The notes under the pieces: model-generated | Told to the model about the DNA's origin: nothing | The model's input: only the letters and a program-made list of their open reading frames with translations | Databases searched by the model: none | Source: an uncultured Deferribacteraceae bacterium | Lineage (GTDB): Bacteria; Chrysiogenota; Deferribacteres; Deferribacterales; Mucispirillaceae | Direction: 5' to 3' | Assembly: GCA_947041225.1 (NCBI GenBank) | Contig: CAMRDM010000011.1 | Coordinates: 1-40,969, forward strand | DNA: 40,969 nucleotides | In this document: in pieces, positions 1-10,376 of the stretch | Position numbering within the stretch: position 1 is the stretch's first letter | Layout: every line of letters starts with the position of its first letter | Position numbers and translations under genes: made by a program

Positions 1-360
1 AGCTTATCTAACCGAACAAACTCGCAAACTCATCTAACCGAACAAACTCGCAAGCTTTATCTAACCGAACAAACTCACAAGCTTATCTAACCGAACAAAC
101 TCGCAAACTCATCTAACCGAACAAACTCACAAGCGTATCTAACCGAACGAACTCACAAACTTATCTAACCGAACGAACTCACAAGCTTTATCCAACCGAA
201 CAAACTCACAAGTTTATCTAACCGAGCAAACTCACAAGTGTATCTAACTGAGCAAACTCACAAGCGTATCTAATCGAACAAACTCGCAAGCTTTATCTAA
301 CCGAACAAACTCACAAGTTTATCTAACCGAACAAACTCACAAGCTTATCTAACCGAACTA
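1..360. repeat. Tandem repeat array, 26-27 bp unit (atctaaccgaacaaactcRcaaRcKt), about 13 units, probably continuing past the left edge
   Basis: Unit starts read directly at 6, 32, 59, 85, 111, 137, 163, 190, 216, 242, 268, 295, 321, 347; spacing 26 or 27 bp with point variation. Confidence 0.97.
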
Positions 361-404
361 GCCACACCACTGAACACTATCATAGTAACAGTTAATTTAA
401 TCAG

Positions 405-1214
405 TTACTTATATCTATAAACAAATGGTTTTATATCAACTAAGTTATTACCATAAGTTTCATCAAGCTCATAAGCGTACTTATAAAATAGCTCTAAACC
501 TTTAATATGGTTATCTGTAAAGCTATAATCTATCGTATCCCAATACTGTAACATCTGTTCTTTTGTTACTCCAAAATCAATATATCTATCTATAAATTTT
601 AAGTTTTCTTTCCTATCTTTCTTACTGATCTCAATTATTGTTTCGATGAACATATCTAAATTAGGATTACCTATAATATCTTTATTCATAATCCATAATC
701 CAAACACGAACGGAAGAGATGTTGCTTTATACCACTGCTCTCCTAGATCAATAATCTTTTTAGAAGAGGTGGTTGATTGAGAGTAATACTCTTTTAATGC
801 ACTATCTCCGATAATTACTTCAGCAGAGATATCAGTATCATCTCTATCTATCGTGTACACAGGTTTAATGTTGTAAAATTTCTCTAAAACAATACGAGCG
901 AGAATTGTAGATGTGTTCGACTCTTTACTGAAATATATTTTTCTACCATCTAAATTTTCAATAAGGCAATCAGATATGATAAGTACGCTTTTAACTTTAC
1001 CTATAGATGATATTGATAACGGAATAATATTATACTGTTCGTAATTTCTTATAAACTCTATTGATGATGATGGAGATATATCTATAACTCTATCTCTAAT
1101 AGCGATATTAAGATTAGCAGGATAATTTTTAAGAAACTCAACACCTGCCATATCTTGAATATAATGGAATATAGGATACACATTTGCGTAATCCATAAAA
1201 CCTACTTTTAACAT
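405..1214 (-). CDS. mqnA: MqnA-like chorismate dehydratase (futalosine menaquinone pathway)
   Basis: MLKVGFMDYANVYPIF..., ISPSSSIEFIRNYEQYNIIPLSISS, LPFVFGLW motifs; start taken at internal ATG 1214 (the track gives 1238). Confidence 0.8.
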   Translation of the reverse strand: MLKVGFMDYANVYPIFHYIQDMAGVEFLKNYPANLNIAIRDRVIDISPSSSIEFIRNYEQYNIIPLSISSIGKVKSVLIISDCLIENLDGRKIYFSKESNTSTILARIVLEKFYNIKPVYTIDRDDTDISAEVIIGDSALKEYYSQSTTSSKKIIDLGEQWYKATSLPFVFGLWIMNKDIIGNPNLDMFIETIIEISKKDRKENLKFIDRYIDFGVTKEQMLQYWDTIDYSFTDNHIKGLELFYKYAYELDETYGNNLVDIKPFVYRYK

Positions 1215-1215
1215 A

Positions 1216-1947
1216 TTACTTAATCTCTTCTTCATCATTAACGTATAAAAATTCGTAAACTAGTTTTATTATAAGATATGTAAATATACCAGCAAATATA
1301 ATATCAGATAAGAAGTGAGCACCATCCATAACTCTTGAGAAAGCAGTATATGATGCTAAAATTAATAGTGCTATCCACGCCATTAATCTCTTTCTTTTAT
1401 TTGCAATAAGGAAAGCAAAACTCATCAGAAAGAAACCAAATGAAGCGTGTCCAGATACAAATGAGCAGTTTGTATCACACTCGTTCACTATCATAAACGC
1501 AGGAGTAAATTTTTGCTTGCCACCAAACTCTGTAATAGCTATAGGTCTTGCTCTGCCGACATTCTCTTTAAGAATAGCGTTAACTAATAGTCCAGGGCCT
1601 AACGCAAGAGTTATAACTATAAATAGTATCGATCTAAGTTTAATAAATTTCAACTTCCCTCTAAGGATCAATTTTACTATTAATAGTAATAAAGAGGACA
1701 CTATTATAATGTTCGCTAGATACGGTACACCAAAATAAAATATATCAGAGATCGTTGAGTTCTTATATGCAAATCTAGTTTCTGTATTATAAAACAGATT
1801 ACTTACATATAGATCAATATTCGGAAAACACCTAAAAACCACTGCTAAAATAATCGCTACAATTATTAATATTTTATTATGTTTAATAAAAGAGGTAAAT
1901 TTATTTAATGCTAAAGAGGTGTAACTTCTTTTATAAATTTTCTGCAA
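1216..1947 (-). CDS. PAP2 superfamily membrane phosphatase (lipid phosphatase-like)
   Basis: GRARPI ... SFVSGHASFGFF ... SRVMDGAHFLSDIIFAG (KxxxxxxRP-like / PSGH-like / SRxxxxxHxxxD signature), multiple TM segments. Confidence 0.85.
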   Translation of the reverse strand: MQKIYKRSYTSLALNKFTSFIKHNKILIIVAIILAVVFRCFPNIDLYVSNLFYNTETRFAYKNSTISDIFYFGVPYLANIIIVSSLLLLIVKLILRGKLKFIKLRSILFIVITLALGPGLLVNAILKENVGRARPIAITEFGGKQKFTPAFMIVNECDTNCSFVSGHASFGFFLMSFAFLIANKRKRLMAWIALLILASYTAFSRVMDGAHFLSDIIFAGIFTYLIIKLVYEFLYVNDEEEIK

Positions 1948-3007
1948 TTTTATCTCCCATCTCTACTGTTCCAAGTACGGTTATATCTGTGCTTTGTCCT
2001 GCGATATCTCTAGTTCTAAATCCTTCGTTTAAAGTTTTAGAAACAGACTCTTCAATCATAGTAGCGTACTCGTTCATATCAAATGAGTATCGTAACATTA
2101 ATGCAAGTGATAAGATCTGTGCGATAGGATTAGCTAGATTTTGTCCAGCGATATCAGGAGCAGATCCACCGATAGGCTCATAAAGTCCGAACGATTTTTC
2201 ATTAACTGATGCAGATGGAAGCATTCCTAATGAACCAGTTAACATTGCCGCTTCGTCAGATAAGATATCTCCAAAAAGGTTTTCAGTTAATATAACATCG
2301 AACTGTTTAGGAGCTCTAACTAATTGCATAGCAGCGTTATCAACAAACATATGTGTAAGTTCAACAGATGAGTATTTAGATTTATGAAGGCAACTTACAA
2401 CCTCTCTCCATAAAACAGATGTCATAAGCACATTTGCTTTATCAACAGAGCAGACTTTATTAGATCTTAATTTTGCAGCTTCAAAAGCTTTTATAGCAAT
2501 TCTTATTATTTCTTCTTCTGTGTATAGCATTGTATCAACAGCAGATTTTCTATCAGGTGCGATCATTTTAGGTTGTCCAAAATATATCCCACTTGTTAAC
2601 TCTCTAAAGAATATGATATCAAGTCCACCATCAATAAGATTGTTTTTAAGTGATGATGATTCGATCAGTGCAGGAAAAATCTTCACAGGTCTAATATTTG
2701 CAAATAAAGAGAAATGTTTTCTAAGAGGAAGCAATGCACCACGTTCAGGTTGTTTCTCAGGTGCTAAGCCTTCCCATTTAGGTCCACCAACAGATCCAAA
2801 TAGTATAGCTTGAGACTCTTCACATATTTTTACTGTTTCATCAGGAAGAGGAGTTCCAGTTTCATCATATGCGATACCGCCGATTAAAGCTTCAGTTCTT
2901 TCAAACTTTTTATTAGATTTACTTTCGATTATATCAAGTATTTTTAATGCTTGAGACATTACCTCTGGTCCAATTCCATCTCCAGCTAAAACAGCTATTT
3001 TATTCAT
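1931..3007 (-). CDS. leuB: 3-isopropylmalate dehydrogenase
   Basis: Full-length, MNKIAVLAGDGIGPEVM..., LFGSVGGPKWE, RELTSGIYFG, ENLFGDILSDEAAMLTGSLGMLPSA. Confidence 0.95.
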   Translation of the reverse strand: MNKIAVLAGDGIGPEVMSQALKILDIIESKSNKKFERTEALIGGIAYDETGTPLPDETVKICEESQAILFGSVGGPKWEGLAPEKQPERGALLPLRKHFSLFANIRPVKIFPALIESSSLKNNLIDGGLDIIFFRELTSGIYFGQPKMIAPDRKSAVDTMLYTEEEIIRIAIKAFEAAKLRSNKVCSVDKANVLMTSVLWREVVSCLHKSKYSSVELTHMFVDNAAMQLVRAPKQFDVILTENLFGDILSDEAAMLTGSLGMLPSASVNEKSFGLYEPIGGSAPDIAGQNLANPIAQILSLALMLRYSFDMNEYATMIEESVSKTLNEGFRTRDIAGQSTDITVLGTVEMGDKIAENL

Positions 3008-3088
3008 CTAAATATACCTCTCAAATTATAATTATGTTAAAAGATCATTATATTAGTCAAATATTTTAAAATCAATAGATATTTACAG

Positions 3089-4153
3089 TTACTTAATTAC
3101 TCTTCTAAATGAAATAATCAGAAACAGTAAGAATATTATATTAGTTAGCCACGCACCTAGAACAGGATTGAGTGTTCCTGAATATGAAAGTTTTTCAGCG
3201 TATATCTGTATAAAATTGTAAACTATAGCGAGCAGAACAGCTATAATCATTCCGAAACTTTTACTGCTACGAGCAGCTGAAACACCTAATGTAAATCCAA
3301 ATAACGCTAATATGATTGATGAAAAAGGTATTGCAAAACGTTTATTTAGTTCAAACTGGTATCTGCGATCGGTAGAGTATTGTTTAAATAAGTCGGTAGT
3401 AGATAAAGTCATCGGAGTATTTACAATATCAGTTATTTTTATATTCATAGGGATATTTATTGCCATATTTTGAAACTTGATAACTGATGTATCATAGATA
3501 TTGCCAACTTTAGTTATTCTTCCATCTAGCAAAATCATCTGTATACTTTTCTCTTTAGTTGGAGTGATAGCTGCTTTAGTCGCAGTTATAATAGAGTTAT
3601 CATTTTTGTTTACGAGTACTAAACCTTCGTAATCTATATTATTCATTTTCTTTTTAACGTATAGAAGTATACCAGGGATACGTTCATAGATTTCATTTTC
3701 GTTTATATCATTAATAGATATGTTCTCTGTGATTTTATTAAGGTTGTTTATGGTTAATGTAGATGATTTTCTTACTAAACTAAGACTTAGTAGTAACGCT
3801 AAACCAGTAGCTATCATTGCAAATATTATAACTGGTTTTAATACATTAAATGTGCTAGCACCGATCGATCTTATTGCGATCATCTCACTATCTGATGATA
3901 GCCTACTAAAGACTAACATCACTGCAAGTAACGATGCAAGAGGGATAGTTAAGACAAGTAGAGCAGGCGTTAGAAGTAGAATAGTTTCAAAAATAAGTAT
4001 AATAGAGACGTTATTTCCAAGAAATAAGTCAGCGATCTGTATAAGTTTTTCTATAAGCAGTAAAAAGATAAAAAAGATATTAGCAAAGATGAATAGAGGA
4101 TATAACTCTTTAAAGATATAAAGTGATATTTTTTTAAATAATGTATTTTTCAA
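3089..4153 (-). CDS. LptF/LptG family LPS export permease
   Basis: N-terminal TM pair, PLASLLAVMLVFSRLSSDSEMIAIRSIGAS motif and C-terminal FALPFSSIILALFGFTLG-type TM region. Confidence 0.85.
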   Translation of the reverse strand: MKNTLFKKISLYIFKELYPLFIFANIFFIFLLLIEKLIQIADLFLGNNVSIILIFETILLLTPALLVLTIPLASLLAVMLVFSRLSSDSEMIAIRSIGASTFNVLKPVIIFAMIATGLALLLSLSLVRKSSTLTINNLNKITENISINDINENEIYERIPGILLYVKKKMNNIDYEGLVLVNKNDNSIITATKAAITPTKEKSIQMILLDGRITKVGNIYDTSVIKFQNMAINIPMNIKITDIVNTPMTLSTTDLFKQYSTDRRYQFELNKRFAIPFSSIILALFGFTLGVSAARSSKSFGMIIAVLLAIVYNFIQIYAEKLSYSGTLNPVLGAWLTNIIFLLFLIISFRRVIK

Positions 4154-4482
4154 AGTAATCTATCTAGTTTACTTTTCGCTCTAGGGTTAGGTTGAGTATA
4201 TGAGCTAAGAAGAGATTTTCTATTTACAGATACGTTTTGTTCATTTTTAGTTTTTTTATACTCTGTGCTAATTTTTTCTTCGATAATAGGTAACATAGAG
4301 TGAAGATATGTTACATTTATTTTATCACTCAGTTCACCTGCCTCGATAATTTGCATCAGTTGTGCAAAATAATTATCGAAGATATCTAACTTGCTAAGAA
4401 ATGTCTCTCCCATAGGTTCAAGGATCAACTCTTTAGCAATCTCTTCACATTGTTTTAGCATTATAGAAAATTCTACCCTCAT
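4150..4482 (-). CDS. Small helical protein, possibly a flagellar chaperone-like protein (by position next to fliS)
   Basis: ORF overlapping the lptF/G start by 4 nt, downstream of fliS; no recognised motif. Confidence 0.5.
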   Translation of the reverse strand: MRVEFSIMLKQCEEIAKELILEPMGETFLSKLDIFDNYFAQLMQIIEAGELSDKINVTYLHSMLPIIEEKISTEYKKTKNEQNVSVNRKSLLSSYTQPNPRAKSKLDRLL

Positions 4483-4552
4483 AACGAGGGTATATTAGTT
4501 TATATTTTGATATTTTGCAAGAAGTTCAATTAATTACTTTATAGAAAGATAA

Positions 4553-4987
4553 TTAACCTGCAATATTTACCGATGCTTTTTCATATGTTTCAGGGACAAT
4601 AGGAGCATCTTTTTTGCTTTCTTTATCAACAACTTCTTTCCAAGCGTCTCTAAGAGGTTCGATAAGTTTCATTACATCTTCAACTAATTGTTTATTTTTA
4701 GTTTTATTAGCTTCAATTAATTGCCATACCATGAAATCATATAGTTTCATAAGATTAGTAGATATTTCTTTAACGTCCATATTAAGAGTAGACATTAATT
4801 CAAATAATATATTTTCAGCCTTGATTATATTATTATGTGCACCTTCAATATCTGCGTTATCAATTGATTTACACGCAATTCTTAGAAATTTTAAAGTTCC
4901 ATCAAGTAGAAATAGAACGATTTTACCTTTAGATGCACCGTCAATTCCTTGTTTCTGATAGATATTCATAGTCGATTTTTGTCTCAC
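4553..4987 (-). CDS. fliS: Flagellar export chaperone FliS
   Basis: YQKQGIDGASKGKIVLFLLDGTLKFLRIACKSID..., NIIKAENILFELMSTLNMD, LYDFMVWQLIEAN: FliS family; adjacent to fliD. Confidence 0.9.
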   Translation of the reverse strand: MRQKSTMNIYQKQGIDGASKGKIVLFLLDGTLKFLRIACKSIDNADIEGAHNNIIKAENILFELMSTLNMDVKEISTNLMKLYDFMVWQLIEANKTKNKQLVEDVMKLIEPLRDAWKEVVDKESKKDAPIVPETYEKASVNIAG

Positions 4988-5044
4988 ATTTGCCTCCAGT
5001 ATTAAAATACTTTATTTAATTTATTATATTAATTTATTATCACT

Positions 5045-7813
5045 TTACGCTTGTCCGATCTGAGCTAATGCATTTGATTGCTCTTGAATTTGTTGCATTC
5101 TAATCTCCATATCGGTGAAACTCTGCCATAATCTTTCAAGATAACTTTCTACTCTTGCAGATTGAACTTTAATTTGTTCTTGTAATCTATTAAGTTGATT
5201 CTCAATTGAACCGTTAGATCCAGCTTTTTTATATAGTACCGATGAAGAGTTAGAGTTATCGGTAGTCCATGTGTCATATCTTGTAGTCCAACCTTCACTA
5301 ACTACTTTATAGTCTGCCTCCTCATTTTCATTATCGACTGTCTTCTCATTTTCATTAAAGAATCTAACAACTTCGTCAGTATCTGCTTTTAAAATGTTTA
5401 CAAAATTTCCATTTTTGATTATTTCGGTTATCTTTTCTACATCAGTAGATGTATCAATAAATAAACCTTTTTTAGTAGTTGACCAATCCCCAGCATCTCC
5501 ACCTGCGATATTTAATCCTATGTCAGTTAAGTTGTTGAACTTACTAGTAGTATTAACATTACCTGTAAGAGTTGTTCTAAGGTTAGCTTTAATAGTTTTC
5601 AACTCACTACTTCTCCTCATGGTTTCGTTGTTTCTAAGCATAATGTGATTTTCTTCATATGTTGCTACTTCGCTTTCAGACATCTGTTGTTTTTGTTCAG
5701 CTGAAAGCGGTTCCCAATACTTATCTTTATGCTCTTTAGTAGGGGGCTCAGGTGAAAGCATTAACATTAGTTCGTTATATTTCACAGCAAACTCAGCAAC
5801 AGCATCAACTGCTTTATCAGTGTTAAGATCAATAGTAAGAGTTGTCATTCCAAGATCTGTAATAGTCATACTAAGTCCAGGTATGATACCATCAATTTCG
5901 TTAGACTTTCTCTCGTATTTAACTCCATCAACAGTAAAAATACTGTTTTGTCCAGCAGTACCAACAGGTACTTCTGTTTCATAAGTATCAGTGATACCTA
6001 TTGCATCAAGAAAGTTAGATGTATCTCTAGGGCTTCCTACAGTGATCTGAGCAATACTACTAGTTGAATCTAATCTAAATTTATCTAACTCTTTGTCGTA
6101 TGTCATAGATACTCCAGCTCCAGAAGTGTTTATTTTGCGTATAACATCATCAACCGAATCTGTCGCTGTATCTAAAAATATTGCCACATCATTGATTGTA
6201 AAAATCCCTCTTGCAGGCTCTAGTAAAGTCGAAATACCAGACTCTTTAATCGGAGCAGCTGTGTCAACAGTTCCTTTATCTGATCCACGAATATGGATCG
6301 ATCCTGATGGAAGAGATAGTTTTAAAAAATCTAAAATATTTGATGTGTCTCCAGTTTCACCTAGTTTAATATCATTAGGACCTTCCATAGTTCTCTCTAA
6401 TTTAAAGAAGTTGTTCTTATAATCCCAACTAGCTTTAACACCAGCACCAGATGAGTTTATTAATCCCATTAAGCTGTTTGGAGTTAATAGTGATATATCA
6501 GGGATCTCTATTTTAGTTCCGTTAATATGAAAGAAACCGTTTAACTCATCAACTGTGTCTCCTACAACCGGTTCATCAAACAGCGTGGCTGGTGTTGTTG
6601 TTGTGAAGTAACTACCAAGCCATGTATCTATATCTCCTTGATTTGGAGGAGTAGTGCCTGATGGAACATTTGATATCTTGTCAAATGTATTACCAAGAAC
6701 TTGTGTTGGTGATCCTAATTTTCTATTAACAGAACTATCATAAAGCACTCCAAATGTACCTGGTTTAACTTCAGTTTCACCTTCTAATAATGCAAGTTTA
6801 ATTCCTGGGATAACTCCACCCTTAGGATCTATCATTTTATCTGTCAATCCAGCAAAGGTAGCTCCCATTACTTGATTGATCATGGTTTCTACTCTACCAC
6901 TTGATACAAGTGATGATCCTGTAGTTGGCGACCCTGCAGCAGGTAATCCTAGATTGCTTATAAGTGTAGGATCACCAGATACTATTTTGATATCCATATC
7001 TTGTTTACCGTTTGAATTATAAAACGCTAATTTATGTTTGTTACTTCCCGTATCAAATTCAGTTTTAACAGCCATTTTTTGATCGTATTTTTCAGTACCT
7101 AGTCCGACGTTTAATTGATCTTCAATACTTTTTGCTATTTCTTGAATTTGCAAAGGGTTAGTAAATCCATTAAAGTTTATAGGAATAGTTGTTGTAACAC
7201 CATCTATTACTATTTCAAAATCAATCTGCTTGCCATTTATAGTGTTTAAGTTATGGTGATATCTTCCAGTCGGACTAAGATTAGCATCTCCTGCTAAGAA
7301 TTTCTCAAACTGACGTCCATCAGCAGCTTTAAATTCATCTGTTGCCATTTTTACGTTTGCACTAAAGTCATCAACTGTTACAGAGTGCATACCTTCAATT
7401 TGATAATCAAATGCTGGGGGTACATCAATTTCACCAGTACCCATATTTGCACCTTGAAAGAAAGATGTTTTAGGTACATATGATGTTGCAAATGAGTTTG
7501 CAGCTAATTGATCTACATCAACATTATAAACACCAGGTTTAGCTTCTGTTGAGGCACTCGCTGATAATATGTTTGGGTTTGCGACTGATACATCTTTACT
7601 TTTAAATGTACTTTCCAATTTAAGTGGAAATAAAGATTCTTTTAGGATTGTGATAGCATCAATAACATTATTATATGCTGCTTGTTCTAATGCGAGAAAG
7701 TGTGATTTCTCATTCAATCTATCTACTGGGACCATAGCCGAAGCTACCATTGAATCTACTATTGCGTTGGTATCAAGTCCTGAAACGATACCACCTACTC
7801 TTAAAGCTTCCAT
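5045..7813 (-). CDS. fliD: Flagellar hook-associated protein 2 (filament cap) FliD, large 922-aa form
   Basis: N-term VGGIVSGLDTNAIVDSMVASAMVPVDRL; C-term LNRLQEQIKVQSARVESYLERLWQSFTDMEIRMQQIQEQSNAL; RBS AAGGAGG upstream of the start. Confidence 0.93.
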   Translation of the reverse strand: MEALRVGGIVSGLDTNAIVDSMVASAMVPVDRLNEKSHFLALEQAAYNNVIDAITILKESLFPLKLESTFKSKDVSVANPNILSASASTEAKPGVYNVDVDQLAANSFATSYVPKTSFFQGANMGTGEIDVPPAFDYQIEGMHSVTVDDFSANVKMATDEFKAADGRQFEKFLAGDANLSPTGRYHHNLNTINGKQIDFEIVIDGVTTTIPINFNGFTNPLQIQEIAKSIEDQLNVGLGTEKYDQKMAVKTEFDTGSNKHKLAFYNSNGKQDMDIKIVSGDPTLISNLGLPAAGSPTTGSSLVSSGRVETMINQVMGATFAGLTDKMIDPKGGVIPGIKLALLEGETEVKPGTFGVLYDSSVNRKLGSPTQVLGNTFDKISNVPSGTTPPNQGDIDTWLGSYFTTTTPATLFDEPVVGDTVDELNGFFHINGTKIEIPDISLLTPNSLMGLINSSGAGVKASWDYKNNFFKLERTMEGPNDIKLGETGDTSNILDFLKLSLPSGSIHIRGSDKGTVDTAAPIKESGISTLLEPARGIFTINDVAIFLDTATDSVDDVIRKINTSGAGVSMTYDKELDKFRLDSTSSIAQITVGSPRDTSNFLDAIGITDTYETEVPVGTAGQNSIFTVDGVKYERKSNEIDGIIPGLSMTITDLGMTTLTIDLNTDKAVDAVAEFAVKYNELMLMLSPEPPTKEHKDKYWEPLSAEQKQQMSESEVATYEENHIMLRNNETMRRSSELKTIKANLRTTLTGNVNTTSKFNNLTDIGLNIAGGDAGDWSTTKKGLFIDTSTDVEKITEIIKNGNFVNILKADTDEVVRFFNENEKTVDNENEEADYKVVSEGWTTRYDTWTTDNSNSSSVLYKKAGSNGSIENQLNRLQEQIKVQSARVESYLERLWQSFTDMEIRMQQIQEQSNALAQIGQA

Positions 7814-7858
7814 TCTAACCTCCTTGCTGGATAGTTACTTTATAATTTAAAACACGGT

Positions 7859-7879
7859 GTAATTCATATTGTGAATTAC
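7859..7879. promoter_or_regulatory. Perfect inverted repeat upstream of fliD (GTAATTCA-TATTG-TGAATTAC), operator-like
   Basis: 8-bp perfect arms, 5-bp spacer, 46 bp upstream of the fliD start codon. Confidence 0.4.
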
Positions 7880-8114
7880 GTTATTTATAAAGTGTGATTT
7901 AATCCTTTAAATCTCTTACTCTCTCTTTATCGTTCATACTTTAAATAACTTTAGTTTTTTTTAAATATTTATTTATATATCTAATGCTATAAGTAGCATA
8001 TCGTCAATTAGATTAGTTTCTAAAGGTATTTTACAAGATTATTTTTGGATAGTTTTCATTTGGAAGATTTCTAAGATATTGTAAGGTGGTTTATAATATG
8101 GCTTGTAAGGAGAA

Positions 8115-8801
8115 TTATAAGGTATCTGATTGCACAACAGCTTTTATAGAGTAATCCTCAATTATAATTGTTTGCTTAGATATCTGTTTTAACTCCTCTT
8201 TAGAGTGGGTAACAAATATAGTTGGGATATGAAACTCTGTAGCCATTAATTTATAAAGATCAAGTAACTGTTCTTTCTTTTTACTATCAAGAGATGCGTT
8301 TGGTTCATCCATTAATAGTAGTTTAGGTCTTGATAAGATAGCTCTACCGATAGCTACACGACTTTTCTCTCCACCTGATAGTTTGTTAGGTTTTCTATCA
8401 AGCAACGCTTCTATCCCTAAGATAGATATAATATTATCGAAATTTATATCATTTTTGCTACCTGAACTTGATCTACAACCAGCTTCTCGTTTACAACCGT
8501 AGAGTAGGTTAGATTTTACAGATAAATGTGGAAAAAGTTTTGTATCTTGAAAGATAACTCCAACATTACGTTGATGAATAGGTTGATTTATATTATTTTC
8601 TGAATTAAATAAAACTGTATCGGATATTTTTATATATCCAGCGTCTGGTTTGATAATTCCTGCTATCATATTGATAAATGTACTTTTACCAACACCTGAG
8701 TCTCCAAATACGCCTAAGATATTAAAATTATCTATCTTAACTTTATAGTTGAATGAGTTATCTCCTAGCTGTTTTTTAATATTTATATCAAGTGTATTCA
8801 T
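8115..8801 (-). CDS. modC: Molybdate ABC transporter ATP-binding protein
   Basis: GDSGVGKSTFINMIAGI (Walker A), LSGGEKSRVAIGRAILSRPKLLLMDEP; downstream of modB. Confidence 0.88.
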   Translation of the reverse strand: MNTLDINIKKQLGDNSFNYKVKIDNFNILGVFGDSGVGKSTFINMIAGIIKPDAGYIKISDTVLFNSENNINQPIHQRNVGVIFQDTKLFPHLSVKSNLLYGCKREAGCRSSSGSKNDINFDNIISILGIEALLDRKPNKLSGGEKSRVAIGRAILSRPKLLLMDEPNASLDSKKKEQLLDLYKLMATEFHIPTIFVTHSKEELKQISKQTIIIEDYSIKAVVQSDTL

Positions 8802-9509
8802 CTATCTATCCTTAGAACTGGCGATTGTTTTTCTCACAAACACCTCTGATAATATAAGTGATAAAAACGCTATAACTATAGATATAATCACAAGTTTTAT
8901 TATTGACGCATCAGCTGATGACGGATTTTGTATAAGAGAGTATATCTCAATAGGTATAGTATTTGTTTTACCGGGGATATTAGATACAAATGTGATAGTT
9001 GCTCCAAACTCGCCTAAACTTCTTGCAAATGCAGTAACTGTACCTGCGATTATGCCGTTCATAGCCAGAGGTATAGTTATCGTAAAAAACACCTTTAATT
9101 TTGATGCACCAAGCGTTCCTGCGACTTTTTCATACGATGGATCGACCTGCTCAATCGCAACACGGATCGCTCTTACCATTAATGGAAAAGATACAACTGC
9201 AGAGGCTAAAACTGCTCCTTTCCAGTTAAATGCGAACGATATATCGAATAGGTTATATAGATATTTTCCGATATATCCATTTTTGCCGAACGTAAGCAGA
9301 AGAAGGTAGCCTGTTATAACGGGAGGTAAGATTAAAGGTAGATTTACAATTGAGTCTAATAAAATTTTCCCTCTAAATGAAAACCTAGCTAATATATATC
9401 CACATAAGATACCAAAGGGGAGGGTAACAATGATTGAACATAAGGCAATCTTTAACGATAGCTTGATAGCTGTTAGTTCGTTATAATTAAAACTTAAAAA
9501 TCCATCCAC
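8802..9509 (-). CDS. modB: Molybdate ABC transporter permease
   Basis: EFGATITFVSNIPGKTNTIPIEIYS and LPLILPPVITGYLLL, characteristic of ModB. Confidence 0.92.
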   Translation of the reverse strand: MDGFLSFNYNELTAIKLSLKIALCSIIVTLPFGILCGYILARFSFRGKILLDSIVNLPLILPPVITGYLLLLTFGKNGYIGKYLYNLFDISFAFNWKGAVLASAVVSFPLMVRAIRVAIEQVDPSYEKVAGTLGASKLKVFFTITIPLAMNGIIAGTVTAFARSLGEFGATITFVSNIPGKTNTIPIEIYSLIQNPSSADASIIKLVIISIVIAFLSLILSEVFVRKTIASSKDR

Positions 9510-10357
9510 TAGACTGACTTAAATCCATATTTTTTAATAACTTCTATCGCTTCATCTGAGAACAAATACTTATAAAAACTTGTAGTTATAAGTGAATGGT
9601 TCTCTGCAACTATAGCTGCTGTGTATCTTATATCTCCATATAATAATGGATCAAGAGTTTCTAATAGATTGTACTCACTTTTCTTTAACGATGTGGCATC
9701 TGTAGAGTATACAATTGCAAGTTCTACTTCTCCCAGTTGGATATATCTTGTTGCTGTTCTTACAGAATTAACAAACACAGCATATTTTTCTATTTTGTTA
9801 AACAATCCGCTATTGGTAAGAAACTCTTTAGAGTATTCTCCAACAGGGACAGAGTTTGGATCACCTAACGCTATCTTCCCTCTATTTTTTGATAGATAAG
9901 CGATCATATTGTTAATATTAACTTTTTTTACTTTTTGATTACCGATTAAAACTAATACATTTCTAATAGGTAATCTTTTAACATAGTTTTTATCTAATAA
10001 ACTTTTATCATCAAGATAGTTAATCCATTTAGTTGAGGCAGATATAAAGACGTTAAAAGGAGCACTATTTTCAATTTGTCTTGCAAGAGTTCCAGATCCT
10101 GAGCTTGATATATTTACGGTGTGTTCAGGATACTTTTCCTGATAACTATTTGCGATCTCAGTAATAGCATCTACTAGAGAAGAGGCTACTGCGACATTGA
10201 TTTCTCCTGAAAAAACTCTATCAAGTTTAACCATTTTATATTCAGGGTTTAGAGGTTTATGTCTTGCTTGAGTATCTGCTGTATTTACAAATATAAATAT
10301 TGTCAATAAAATCATTTTTAATAAAAAAGTCGAAAATGTTAAAGTTGTTCTTTTCAT
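9509..10357 (-). CDS. modA: Molybdate-binding periplasmic protein
   Basis: Signal peptide MKRTTLTFSTFLLKMILLTIFIFVNTADTQA; NVAVASSLVDAITEIANSYQEKYPEHTVNISSSGSGTLARQIENSAPFNVFISA; start revised from 10414 to ATG 10357 because the upstream codons fall in a DNA repeat. Confidence 0.88.
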   Translation of the reverse strand: MKRTTLTFSTFLLKMILLTIFIFVNTADTQARHKPLNPEYKMVKLDRVFSGEINVAVASSLVDAITEIANSYQEKYPEHTVNISSSGSGTLARQIENSAPFNVFISASTKWINYLDDKSLLDKNYVKRLPIRNVLVLIGNQKVKKVNINNMIAYLSKNRGKIALGDPNSVPVGEYSKEFLTNSGLFNKIEKYAVFVNSVRTATRYIQLGEVELAIVYSTDATSLKKSEYNLLETLDPLLYGDIRYTAAIVAENHSLITTSFYKYLFSDEAIEVIKKYGFKSV

Positions 10358-10376
10358 TTCAATTACCGTCCTAAAA

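Noticed and set aside
1-360. Possible CRISPR array
   Set aside because: Units are contiguous 26-27 bp copies with no unique spacers and no cas genes nearby; it is a plain tandem array.
5394-5648. Antisense ORFs in the track opposite fliD, leuB, lptF/G and others (e.g. 1517, 1908, 2520, 3720, 4614, 5394, 6093, 7569, 8749, 9621, 27324)
   Set aside because: They lie wholly or mostly opposite well-supported genes, show no recognisable family and have compositions expected from shadow frames.
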